A stretch of 64,000 nucleotides of DNA, taken from Paludibacteraceae bacterium. GTDB lineage: Bacteria; Bacteroidota; Bacteroidia; Bacteroidales; Paludibacteraceae. The stretch covers positions 186,001-250,000 of the forward strand of contig JAFUWV010000010.1 in the NCBI GenBank assembly GCA_017477325.1, given 5' to 3'. The stretch's first letter is position 1. The number at the start of each line of letters is the position of its first letter. The notes beneath the pieces were generated by a model that was given only the letters and a program-made list of their open reading frames with translations, was not told the DNA's origin and did no database searches. Positions 16,672 to 25,143 of this stretch are shown here, in pieces. Position numbers and translations under genes: made by a program.

Positions 16672-18171
16672 TTACTTAACCTCTGCGCCAAGGATATTGA
16701 ATCGCTTGCCGTCTTTGAGGATATAGATTTGCCCATCAAGAACAACTTTGCGTGCTTTCACTTGCTCAGTCTCAACATTCTCAACTGCAGTCAGTTCACC
16801 ACGATATGCACCAACAAGAATCTTTGCAATGCGTGCACCACCATTGGTTTCTTTCACTTTCACTTTGTGGCGACCTTCTTGTACAGTGTAAACAAGATTG
16901 GTCCATCCGCTATAGTCGTTCTCAATCTTTGCACCCGGCTCAGTATAAACATCACCATCGGTGAAGCAAGGATCTTCGTCATCCTCAGGTTGATAAGGAT
17001 CAAGATAAGCTGAAGATGAATATGTATGACTGAACTTAGTAGGAGCAGAACCCTTGTTGGTAGCCACAATTACAATGGTATCACCGGGATTAACATTGTC
17101 AATTATCACTTCAAAGTTCTTCGAGTCGAGTTGCAAGAAATTAGCAGCGCACTTAATGACATTAGCCTTATTGCCCTCTGAGTTTTTATATTGGAGTGTC
17201 AAACCAGGAGCCTTGGCGAAACCAAGTATCATCAAGCTATCTGTTCCTTCTGTATTTTTCATCTGAATATAATCAACCGAAGGACAAGCTACGCCATCCA
17301 TTGTATATGTGCCAAACTTCACATTGTCGCCCGACAGCACCTGAATATCATCTTGAGTGATTCCACTAAGAGTCAGGCACTCACGATAGTTGAAGATTGG
17401 ACGAGCAACAAAATGTTTAAGAGTATAAGAATTCTTAACTACATCCGAATTCTCCGCACCCTCGAGAGTGGCATATGCCTCAACAACAGTCGTCGCATCG
17501 TACTGGTCAATCAGAATGCTGTCTGTATATTCAGCATAGTCGCCGGTTTCATTGAGACGATAGAGTATTTTTGCTCCTTCATCACCGGATTCGAGTCCGA
17601 GTTTGAAAGGCTCAAAATAAGTTCCACTGGCAACTGAGAAAGAAGGATTCAACGCCTTCTTAGCTACCTCCTCACCGCGGACTACATCAAGAGTGGTAAT
17701 ATGAGTGGCGGTGTTACCTACTTTTGCACGAGCAATACGAATCGTATCCATGTCTGCCTTCAGTTCATAGTTGAATGCTGTCAGTCCATCCTCTGTACGT
17801 GCATTGATACCGTTACCTGAAGCAGCGATCTCCTCGCCAGCCTTGTTGTAGATTCCCACTGCTGCTTTTTTGGTTCCGTCAGAATTACTAAAGCAAAACT
17901 CAACTTTAATAACATCGCCCGTCTTAAAACCACCATCTATAGTTATTTCAGCATAGTTGGAATGCTCTAACGTCTCTTTGTTGATAGAGTAACCATTGCT
18001 GAACTTAAGGGATGGTGTTGAGGTTGTGTTCTTGTTAATCTTAACAGTACTCTCCTCAACATTGCCCACAAGCGAGATAGCTCCTACCTTACCTGACCAG
18101 CTAAAGATAGTTTCTGCATTTACGCTGACTGCCATCAGTGCAGCAGCGAGGAAAAGGAATGTTTTTTTCAT
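16672..18171 (-). CDS. Secreted protein of the pectin locus, beta-sandwich plus CHB_HEX_C-like domain, role unknown
   Basis: 499 residues. A signal peptide (MKKTFLFLAAALMAVSVNA) is followed by a beta-sandwich region (residues 20-165) resembling carbohydrate-binding or adhesive domains. A segment at about 170-255 (GTYFEPFKLGLESGDEGAKI... ILIDQYDATTVVEAYA) matches the Fn3-like chitobiase/hexosaminidase C-terminal (CHB_HEX_C_1) type. The C-terminus is AVENVETEQVKARKVVLDG... FNILGAEVK, a short ending common in secreted Bacteroidales proteins and similar to that of the protein at 2-3682; it differs from a T9SS type A tail. No catalytic motif is seen. It lies 33 nt after the pectate lyase stop, so it is probably the last gene of the susC operon and may bind pectin at the surface. 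Confidence 0.75.
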   Translation of the reverse strand: MKKTFLFLAAALMAVSVNAETIFSWSGKVGAISLVGNVEESTVKINKNTTSTPSLKFSNGYSINKETLEHSNYAEITIDGGFKTGDVIKVEFCFSNSDGTKKAAVGIYNKAGEEIAASGNGINARTEDGLTAFNYELKADMDTIRIARAKVGNTATHITTLDVVRGEEVAKKALNPSFSVASGTYFEPFKLGLESGDEGAKILYRLNETGDYAEYTDSILIDQYDATTVVEAYATLEGAENSDVVKNSYTLKHFVARPIFNYRECLTLSGITQDDIQVLSGDNVKFGTYTMDGVACPSVDYIQMKNTEGTDSLMILGFAKAPGLTLQYKNSEGNKANVIKCAANFLQLDSKNFEVIIDNVNPGDTIVIVATNKGSAPTKFSHTYSSSAYLDPYQPEDDEDPCFTDGDVYTEPGAKIENDYSGWTNLVYTVQEGRHKVKVKETNGGARIAKILVGAYRGELTAVENVETEQVKARKVVLDGQIYILKDGKRFNILGAEVK

Positions 18172-18204
18172 TTTTGCTAGTTTTTTTGTTGTTAATAATA
18201 TTGG

Positions 18205-19659
18205 TTAATATAATGTTTTCACTTTGTCATTCAAATATACCTCCAAATTGGTATAACCTGTTACCAAGGTTTTCTGTCGGGCATCTTTCTGATTTTGGGG
18301 ATCAAGTCCATATTTGGTTTCCCATTCATCTGCAATGCCGTCTTTATCACTATCAACCATAGTATCAGTACCATCAAGGTCGCACCATCCGCCCACCTCT
18401 TGCGGTGTGTCAATAAGTGTGCCAGAGCCGTTCTCCACTTCGCTGACGATACGTGTATCTATTGCGTCACGCGAGAGAGAGCAGCCTGCTTTCTCAAGCA
18501 CAGTGGTGTAAGCCTCTTGAGCAGTCTCAACCTGCAACTCACCAGACATAGCAAACCGTTTGTCAGACTTAGCAGCATCAGAAGTTGCCCCTTTCCAATT
18601 ATCCTTAGTAACCTCATCTGAACCATACATAAAGTTGTCAACCAGCCACACTTTAGCAGGCATTACCGTGCCAAGATATTTATCCGTACAATTGCTACAT
18701 GCTGTCCATGGGTCAATCAAGCGTGTGCTCACATTGCTGTTGGTCGAAGGTCCTGCTTTATAATAGTTACCCACAAAATTGATACTCCTTTGTGCACCTA
18801 CCGACTCTCCGCCGTATGCCGAGTTCATGCCCCAGTTATAGACTACATTGTTTACAAAGTCCACCGGTCCACGACAAGTGTTCTCCACATAGTCATGGTC
18901 AAAGCGCGGATTGCGGCTATCATGATGAGCAAGCAGGTTATGGTGGAAAGTGGCATTCTTACCTCCCCAGATGCCTCCGTATCCGTGCTCACCTTTCTGA
19001 TGTCCCGCATCACGAAGCGACTCAGTGACAAAGCAGTATTGCAACGTGAAATTCTCATTGCCGTAGCAACTAACGCACTCATCCACCGACCATGAGAATG
19101 AACAATGGTCTATCAAGATATTATGGCTATCGTTCACCGACATAGCATCATAGTCCGTTTCATCATCTTTCAATAGCGAAGCAGTACCTAATCTGCAATG
19201 GATAAAACGGATAATGACGTTATTTACTTTCTTCAATATCAAAGGATAGTCTGCGATACATATTCCCTGCCCGGGAGCGGACTGACCCAGTATGCTCAGA
19301 TTGCTATTTTCTATGGTGAGGGGTGCCTTCAGGTGTATTGTTCCCGCAACATCAAACACGATGATTCTCGGACCTGTCTGCTCTACTGCATAACGCAGCG
19401 TACCTATCTCAGGTTTGTATGGGTCTTTGTCTTCAAGGCTGCTTATGCGATATATGGTTGTTGAGCCTTCACCGCCGGTAGCAACACTGCCGCAACCCTG
19501 TTTCCACGACGAACAAACTTCTACAAGCTCCTGATATTTATCAAGGCTTGTGTTTCCTTTCTCATCTTCTGTTGGCTCACCACTTCTTGCCCCGCATGAC
19601 ATAAGCATGCAGGACAAGATGGTAAACCATAGCAATATGAAACGACTTTTAATATCCAT
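18205..19659 (-). CDS. Pectate lyase, PL1-type, lipoprotein
   Basis: 484 residues from the ATG at 19659, which overlaps the susD stop by 11 nt (translational coupling); a GTG ten codons upstream is rejected. The lipobox is LMSC, acylated Cys22. It is a right-handed beta-helix lyase: DHCSFSWSVDECVS provides Ca2+-site acidic residues, and SRNPRFDHDYVENT holds the catalytic Arg environment of PL1. It cleaves polygalacturonate by beta-elimination. The C-terminal DSDKDGIADEWETKYGLDP is an EF-hand/dockerin-like calcium loop often seen on such enzymes. As a lipoprotein in a SusCD operon it is probably periplasmic or surface-exposed. Confidence 0.88.
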   Translation of the reverse strand: MDIKSRFILLWFTILSCMLMSCGARSGEPTEDEKGNTSLDKYQELVEVCSSWKQGCGSVATGGEGSTTIYRISSLEDKDPYKPEIGTLRYAVEQTGPRIIVFDVAGTIHLKAPLTIENSNLSILGQSAPGQGICIADYPLILKKVNNVIIRFIHCRLGTASLLKDDETDYDAMSVNDSHNILIDHCSFSWSVDECVSCYGNENFTLQYCFVTESLRDAGHQKGEHGYGGIWGGKNATFHHNLLAHHDSRNPRFDHDYVENTCRGPVDFVNNVVYNWGMNSAYGGESVGAQRSINFVGNYYKAGPSTNSNVSTRLIDPWTACSNCTDKYLGTVMPAKVWLVDNFMYGSDEVTKDNWKGATSDAAKSDKRFAMSGELQVETAQEAYTTVLEKAGCSLSRDAIDTRIVSEVENGSGTLIDTPQEVGGWCDLDGTDTMVDSDKDGIADEWETKYGLDPQNQKDARQKTLVTGYTNLEVYLNDKVKTLY

Positions 19660-21625
19660 AGTTATTGAACAATATACCATTGCTTGCACCTATTATAGTC
19701 GAGAATATAGGCCAATACTGATGCGAGTTGATGCTCTCAGGGTCTGAGTAGTCATAGAGAATATAGTCAGTGTCAACCAGTTTCTCCATAAACTTGCACT
19801 TACCACTCAACCATCTATCACCTGTTGGAGTGTCCGTCTCGTCAAGTCTCATGCCGTAAACTTCTTCTATAACATATCCGCGAACGACATCCGCACCGGT
19901 ATAGTCCTTGGCACCTGCCTGCAAGTAAGAGTTATCTTCTTTATACTTGAAATACAACACATGAGCCTCATGGTTCTCTCTAAGGTCATCCAAGCGCTCT
20001 CGAGCATTCATCAATGCCTCCTTAAGTATGCCCCAGCGCATCAGGTCCCACTTGCGGATATACTCTCCCGCAAACTCCAACTTGCGCTCCTCTTGTATTG
20101 CCTCTAACGTAAGAGTCTTGGTTCCAACATCTGCACGCTCACGCACTTTGTCGAAGCACTGCTGACCTGTGTAAAGTGTTGGAAAGAGAGGAGTAACAGT
20201 AGTGTTGTCCAAACTGCCAATACTTGCCTCTGCAAACATCAACAATACGTCTGAATAGCGAATAACAGGGAAGTCAATGCCATCATCAGCATTGACATTG
20301 TCGCGAGACATCCATTCAATGCGATACTTACCACAAGCCCACTGTGATGCATCTTGCTGAATACGCGGATAGAGGCACATCTTGCTCTTCTGAGCACGAG
20401 GCAGAGTAGCATCGATTGTACCCGAAGTAGTGACATTCCATTTATATGGTAGCACAGTCACTTCACGGCGCACATCACCATCTTCGTAATCAAAAAGCAA
20501 TGTCGGCACCATAGCCATGATGAAATTGGAACCTACCGACTCACCGTACTTGATGTTGTGTAGCAATACTCCCATCGTTATATCACCTGCGCTGGTCGAA
20601 CTATTGCTGTTGAACTTCGCACAGTTGTAATTCATCACCTGACCGCGGGCACCATCAGCAAGCGGCAACACCCATATATGCTCCATCTCGGCATAATTGG
20701 TCTTGTCTTGACATATATTCTTGAAGATCTGTGCGTAGTCATCAAGCAGTTTGCTATCCTCATTGCGGATGATACTATCGCATGCCCACATCACTTCCTG
20801 ATAGAGTTCATAGCGTTTGTCTGCATCTGCCACGTTAAAAGTTATCTCATAATCTTTATTGCCGGCAACCAGTTGTGTCGGACGTACTGCCTTGCCGGCA
20901 TACATAAGGTCTGCACGGGCAAGTAGTGCCAATGCAGATGCCTTGCTTGCACGACGAACATCATTGCGGGCAGCTGGAAGTTGTGCATTACCCGACCATT
21001 CCATCAGTTCTGCAGCCAGTTTAAGATCAGTGCGAATCTGCTCGAAGGCAACATTTCTGTCAACCTTTCCTTGTGTTACCTCATCCAGAGAATATCCGTC
21101 GTATGATTTTACGTTCACAGGAACATCACCCCAGTATTTAACCATCTCCAGCAGTGCAAACGAGCGAAGGAAAAGTGCCTCGCCCTTCATGTAGTCATAT
21201 TTGGCGGCAGTTAGTGAATCTGATTTCACACCATACTTGTCAATTCCGTCAACTATATTGTTGCACCTCTCTATTATTATATTCAAATAACCCCATGGGT
21301 CGTTTCCCTTAGCGTTCGACAAGTCGGTGTTGGTTGTTTTGGTCTGATAGATGGCATATTCATTGCTACTCTTGCGGTTGTACTCAATGTCTGTATTAAG
21401 TCCCACATAGCCGCATGTCAATCTGTTGCGATAACCGCGATCCTCACCAAACACTTCATACACTGCAGCTATCGACTGCTCAGTAAGAGTAGGATTAGAA
21501 AACACGTTCTCCGGTGTAACCGATGAAGGTGCATTGTTGTCGAAGAAACCTTGGCAGCCTGCAAGAACTATCACTGCTGCCGTCAATGCTATATATCTAC
21601 TGATTTTAACTGTTTTCATATTCAT
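19649..21625 (-). CDS. SusD/RagB-family outer-membrane nutrient-binding lipoprotein
   Basis: 658 residues (657 codons if the second Met, at 21619, is used). The signal peptide ends in the lipobox VLAGC. The N-terminal TPENVFSNPTLTEQSIAAVYEVF and the central TPR-like helices (GEALFLRSFALLEMVKYWGDVPV) are typical SusD features, as is the C-terminal IRKWDLMRWG block (EERKLEFAGEYIRKWDLMRW). SusD proteins cap the SusC barrel and capture oligosaccharides at the cell surface. It lies 31 nt after susC and overlaps the lyase gene. The likely ligand is a pectin oligomer, inferred only from its neighbours. Confidence 0.95.
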   Translation of the reverse strand: MNMKTVKISRYIALTAAVIVLAGCQGFFDNNAPSSVTPENVFSNPTLTEQSIAAVYEVFGEDRGYRNRLTCGYVGLNTDIEYNRKSSNEYAIYQTKTTNTDLSNAKGNDPWGYLNIIIERCNNIVDGIDKYGVKSDSLTAAKYDYMKGEALFLRSFALLEMVKYWGDVPVNVKSYDGYSLDEVTQGKVDRNVAFEQIRTDLKLAAELMEWSGNAQLPAARNDVRRASKASALALLARADLMYAGKAVRPTQLVAGNKDYEITFNVADADKRYELYQEVMWACDSIIRNEDSKLLDDYAQIFKNICQDKTNYAEMEHIWVLPLADGARGQVMNYNCAKFNSNSSTSAGDITMGVLLHNIKYGESVGSNFIMAMVPTLLFDYEDGDVRREVTVLPYKWNVTTSGTIDATLPRAQKSKMCLYPRIQQDASQWACGKYRIEWMSRDNVNADDGIDFPVIRYSDVLLMFAEASIGSLDNTTVTPLFPTLYTGQQCFDKVRERADVGTKTLTLEAIQEERKLEFAGEYIRKWDLMRWGILKEALMNARERLDDLRENHEAHVLYFKYKEDNSYLQAGAKDYTGADVVRGYVIEEVYGMRLDETDTPTGDRWLSGKCKFMEKLVDTDYILYDYSDPESINSHQYWPIFSTIIGASNGILFNNYGY

Positions 21626-21656
21626 TCAAATTTTATGGTTCTATATCCTGCTGTCT

Positions 21657-24600
21657 TTAGAATCCCACTGTCAGACCGAAGTTAAATGAACGGTTCTTGG
21701 GGAATGCGGAGAAATCCACTCCCGTGGCAAGAGGATTGCTCTTGCTTCGAGCATCAACTTCCGGATCGGCACCCGAGTACTTGGTCGCACAGAAGAGATT
21801 GCTAGCAGTGAAGAAGATGCGAAGATTAGTCATATATGCCTTTGATATCAGACTCTGTGGCAGAGAATAGCCCAGACTTAAACTGCTGAGGCGCAGGAAA
21901 CCTGCATCCTCTACAAACTTGTCAGTCAGTGCAAAAGTGGTAACCACTGGATTTGCCACTTTGGCATTCACGTTAGCTTCATTCAATGCCTGCTGATATG
22001 CGGCAAAATCACCGGTATAAGCTATATAGTTATAATCGGAGTTCAGATAAGTATATCTGTTAGCCAATTCTGCACTGGTATTACGCAGACGGGTTTTCTC
22101 CGTTATTGATGAATAGTCTAAAGCAGATAGGTTCAAGATGCTGTTTCCGCAAGTGTATGTGAAGTTGATACTCCAATCCACTCTACCCCACTTATCGCCT
22201 CCTACAAATCCTGCTATGTTGAAACCGCCATTAAGCACCGGCTGCGTGTTACCTACTACGGTGCGGTCTTTTGCATCGATTACTCCATCATTGTTGGTAT
22301 CCTCAATACGCGGCATACCAGGGCGAGCATTACCCATCGGAGTGCTTATTGCTTCGCCGTTGATTGTCCAATCGCCACCAGATACGGCACCCGACTTGGC
22401 AATATATCCGTCGAAGTCATTGGCAGTATAGAATCCATTGGTCTTATAACCATACACATTACCTACACGATCTCCAGGAACAAGTTTGTACTCATAGTCG
22501 ATATTGTCGTATCCGGCACTGAAGCATCCGGCACTTACGTTATACTCGTCCATGCCACCGAGACTTGTTACAACAGTGTTGTTATGAGCCAAGTTGGCAG
22601 TTACGGTCAGGCCGTAACTTAAGTCCTTTGCACGATGGTCAAGTATCACACCCGTCAGCGAGAGTTCCACACCGATGTTACGTGTTGAACCAATATTGCG
22701 GTATTGATAGTTATATCCTCCGTCAGGTAGACGATATAGCAACAACAAATCGCGTGTTGTGTTGCCATATACATCTATCGACCCACTCAGACGCTGATTG
22801 AAGAAACCGAAGTCAATACCAAGGTTACGGCTGGTAGTGGTCTCCCATTTCAGGTTCTCGTTTGGTGCTATGATGTTCGTTCCACCCATATAGTACTGAG
22901 TCGAATACAAACCGCTTGAAGAAGCTGCATAAGCAAGATACTCAGGGTGAATATAGCCCAAATCTATGTTGTTGTTACCCACAAGACCGTATGTAGCACG
23001 CAGTTTCAATTGCGAGAGGAATTTCTGAGCATCACCCATAAACTCTTCCTCTGCTATGTTCCATGCAAAGGCTGCAGAGGGGAAATAGCCCCATTGGTTG
23101 CCACGACTGAACTTGGTTGAAGCATCAGCACGGAAAGTCAACGTTGCATAGTAGCGACTCATATAATTATAGTCGGCACGAAGTATGAACGACAACATAT
23201 TATCGTTCGGACTTACATAGTTAGTAGCAACATAGGTCTCCGCAGAACCAAGATGGTCAAACACGGTTGCACCGGTCAGTTGTTTGTCAAACCCATATCC
23301 GCGTGTGGTAATCAGTCTCTCCTTGCGGATTATCACTTCCTCGGCTGCAAACAACTCTACATTATGCTTACTATCGAACGTCTGCTTCCAGTCGAACGAA
23401 CCCGTATGTTTCAGGCGTGTGGACTTATCATCGGTAGAGATTGTGTTGCCGTGACCTGCAGAAGTATATGCCGATACTGACGAACGGCTATAGTAAGTTG
23501 TTGGACCATAGTATCTATTCTGCTCCACATCACGGCTCTCATAGCCCAAATCTGCCTTTAGAGTGAAAGCTTTCAAGAAACGATACTGAACATATCCGTT
23601 GATCGACCATTTGTTGTCTGTCTTAATCTTGTAGTTGTCATTGATTGAAGTAATAGGGTCATACAATGAACCTATCGTTTCTTCATCTTCTGCAAGACCG
23701 CTCTCACCATCCACGGCATCACCCATACCATTTAGAGGTATTGGAGAATAAGCCACTGCGTTTCTTACGCGGCTCTCGCTCTTTGAACCTGCATCCTCCG
23801 CAGTATTCATACCTGAGCCAAGCACCTTGGTGTTTGTATAGCGAGCGGTGATACCAAGAGTAAGACCTTTCACCGGCACGAACTTACCTTTGAAAGACAG
23901 GTTGTTGCGCTCATAGTCCGAACCATACAATATGCCTTCGTCATCAACACGACTATAGTTGAAGTTGAAGTTGGCCATTTTATTTCCGCCACTAACCGAG
24001 AATGAGTGGTTGCTATTCAAACCTGTCAAACCGAAAGTTCTATCCTGCCAATCTATCTCTTTCTCCCCCCAATAATCAATAATCTGTTGAGTAGTGAAGA
24101 ATCCGCCACCGGTCTTATCAAAGTCAGGCTCAAAATAGCGGAAGAAATACGAATCTATCTGCGAATTCTTGTTCAGGTGAGCCCACTCTTTCTGCATCAA
24201 GATAAAGTCTTTCGAGTGCATCATGTCATATTTCGATGCCACCTTCTTCCAACCCATATAACCGGTATAGTCAAAATGTAGCGCCATCTTGTCACCATCG
24301 TTCGATGTAGGTTCTTTGGTTGTTATTATTATAACACCATTGGCACCTTGCGCACCATATATAGCAGTGGCTGCAGCATCTTTCAGCACATCCATCGAAG
24401 CTATATCCGATGGCGGGATGTCAGCAATGCTTGACACTGGGAAACCATCAACTATATACAACGGGTCGTTCGACTGAGTTAGCGATGTACCACCACGCAC
24501 ACGGATTTTGACATCGGCGTCAGGCGCACCTTCAGTTGTGGTAACTTGCACACCTGAGAGCTTTCCTTGCAGCGCTTCTGCTGCTGACGTAACAGGAATG

Positions 24601-24986
24601 TCCTTCAGTTGGTCTGCACTGACAGAAGCGACAGAAGTCACCAAGTCGCGCTTCTTGGTGGTGCCATAACCTGTAACTACCACCTCTTCCAATACCTCAG
24701 AGTTTTCTTTCAGCACCACGTTAATAACAGAGCCTGTGATTGCCACTTCCTGTGTCTCCAGCCCGATGTATGAGAACACCAGAGTCTGAGCATCGTCAGG
24801 CACGTCTATTTCATAGTTACCATCAAAGTCGGTAACCGTACCAATGGTAGTGCCCTTCACAATGACGGAGGCGGAAATGATTGTCTCACCCGTCTGATCG
24901 GTCACAGTACCACGAATAACTTTTGCTTGAGCAACACCTACCAGACACAGCAGGGTCGCCAGAGTAAAGATTTTCAGTTTGTTCAT
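21657..24986 (-). CDS. SusC/RagA-family TonB-linked outer-membrane transporter
   Basis: 1109 residues. After a signal peptide (MNKLKIFTLATLLCLVGVAQA) comes the carboxypeptidase-D-regulatory-like domain (GTVTDQTGETIISASVIVKG, 25-95), then the TonB-box-like EEVVVTGYGTTKKRDL and the plug with the SusC signature (IRVRGGTSLTQSNDPLYIVDG, then DAAATAIYGAQGANGVIIITTK). The rest is the 22-strand barrel, ending LTVGF with a terminal Phe. With SusD it imports oligosaccharides using TonB energy. No anti-sigma interacting N-terminal extension (STN domain) is visible, so regulation by a hybrid two-component system or another regulator outside the window is more likely. Confidence 0.96.
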   Translation of the reverse strand: MNKLKIFTLATLLCLVGVAQAKVIRGTVTDQTGETIISASVIVKGTTIGTVTDFDGNYEIDVPDDAQTLVFSYIGLETQEVAITGSVINVVLKENSEVLEEVVVTGYGTTKKRDLVTSVASVSADQLKDIPVTSAAEALQGKLSGVQVTTTEGAPDADVKIRVRGGTSLTQSNDPLYIVDGFPVSSIADIPPSDIASMDVLKDAAATAIYGAQGANGVIIITTKEPTSNDGDKMALHFDYTGYMGWKKVASKYDMMHSKDFILMQKEWAHLNKNSQIDSYFFRYFEPDFDKTGGGFFTTQQIIDYWGEKEIDWQDRTFGLTGLNSNHSFSVSGGNKMANFNFNYSRVDDEGILYGSDYERNNLSFKGKFVPVKGLTLGITARYTNTKVLGSGMNTAEDAGSKSESRVRNAVAYSPIPLNGMGDAVDGESGLAEDEETIGSLYDPITSINDNYKIKTDNKWSINGYVQYRFLKAFTLKADLGYESRDVEQNRYYGPTTYYSRSSVSAYTSAGHGNTISTDDKSTRLKHTGSFDWKQTFDSKHNVELFAAEEVIIRKERLITTRGYGFDKQLTGATVFDHLGSAETYVATNYVSPNDNMLSFILRADYNYMSRYYATLTFRADASTKFSRGNQWGYFPSAAFAWNIAEEEFMGDAQKFLSQLKLRATYGLVGNNNIDLGYIHPEYLAYAASSSGLYSTQYYMGGTNIIAPNENLKWETTTSRNLGIDFGFFNQRLSGSIDVYGNTTRDLLLLYRLPDGGYNYQYRNIGSTRNIGVELSLTGVILDHRAKDLSYGLTVTANLAHNNTVVTSLGGMDEYNVSAGCFSAGYDNIDYEYKLVPGDRVGNVYGYKTNGFYTANDFDGYIAKSGAVSGGDWTINGEAISTPMGNARPGMPRIEDTNNDGVIDAKDRTVVGNTQPVLNGGFNIAGFVGGDKWGRVDWSINFTYTCGNSILNLSALDYSSITEKTRLRNTSAELANRYTYLNSDYNYIAYTGDFAAYQQALNEANVNAKVANPVVTTFALTDKFVEDAGFLRLSSLSLGYSLPQSLISKAYMTNLRIFFTASNLFCATKYSGADPEVDARSKSNPLATGVDFSAFPKNRSFNFGLTVGF

Positions 24987-25049
24987 GTGTATTTGTTTTA
25001 TTTAATATTTTGGTCAAGTAAGATTGTGTGCTACATAATTTGTAGCGTG

Positions 25050-25057
25050 CAAAATTA
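25050..25057 (-). promoter_or_regulatory. Candidate -7 box for the susC operon
   Basis: TAATTTTG on the minus strand, 64 nt upstream of the susC ATG. No good TTTG sits at the expected distance, as is common for regulated SusC promoters. The 24987-25143 gap holds this box and the divergent topB promoter. Confidence 0.4.
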
Positions 25058-25106
25058 GCACAAATATTCCTATTGCATGTATAAAAAATGACACATGGTG
25101 TTTTTT

Positions 25107-25139
25107 TTTTCGCATATTTCAGAAAAAGCAGTATCTTTG
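25107..25139 (+). promoter_or_regulatory. Promoter abutting the topB start codon
   Basis: A T-rich -33 region (run of T ending 25110), a 21-bp spacer and TATCTTTG at 25132-25139. Only CACC separates the box from the ATG at 25144, so the transcript would begin at or within a base or two of the start codon. Confidence 0.6.
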
Positions 25140-25143
25140 CACC

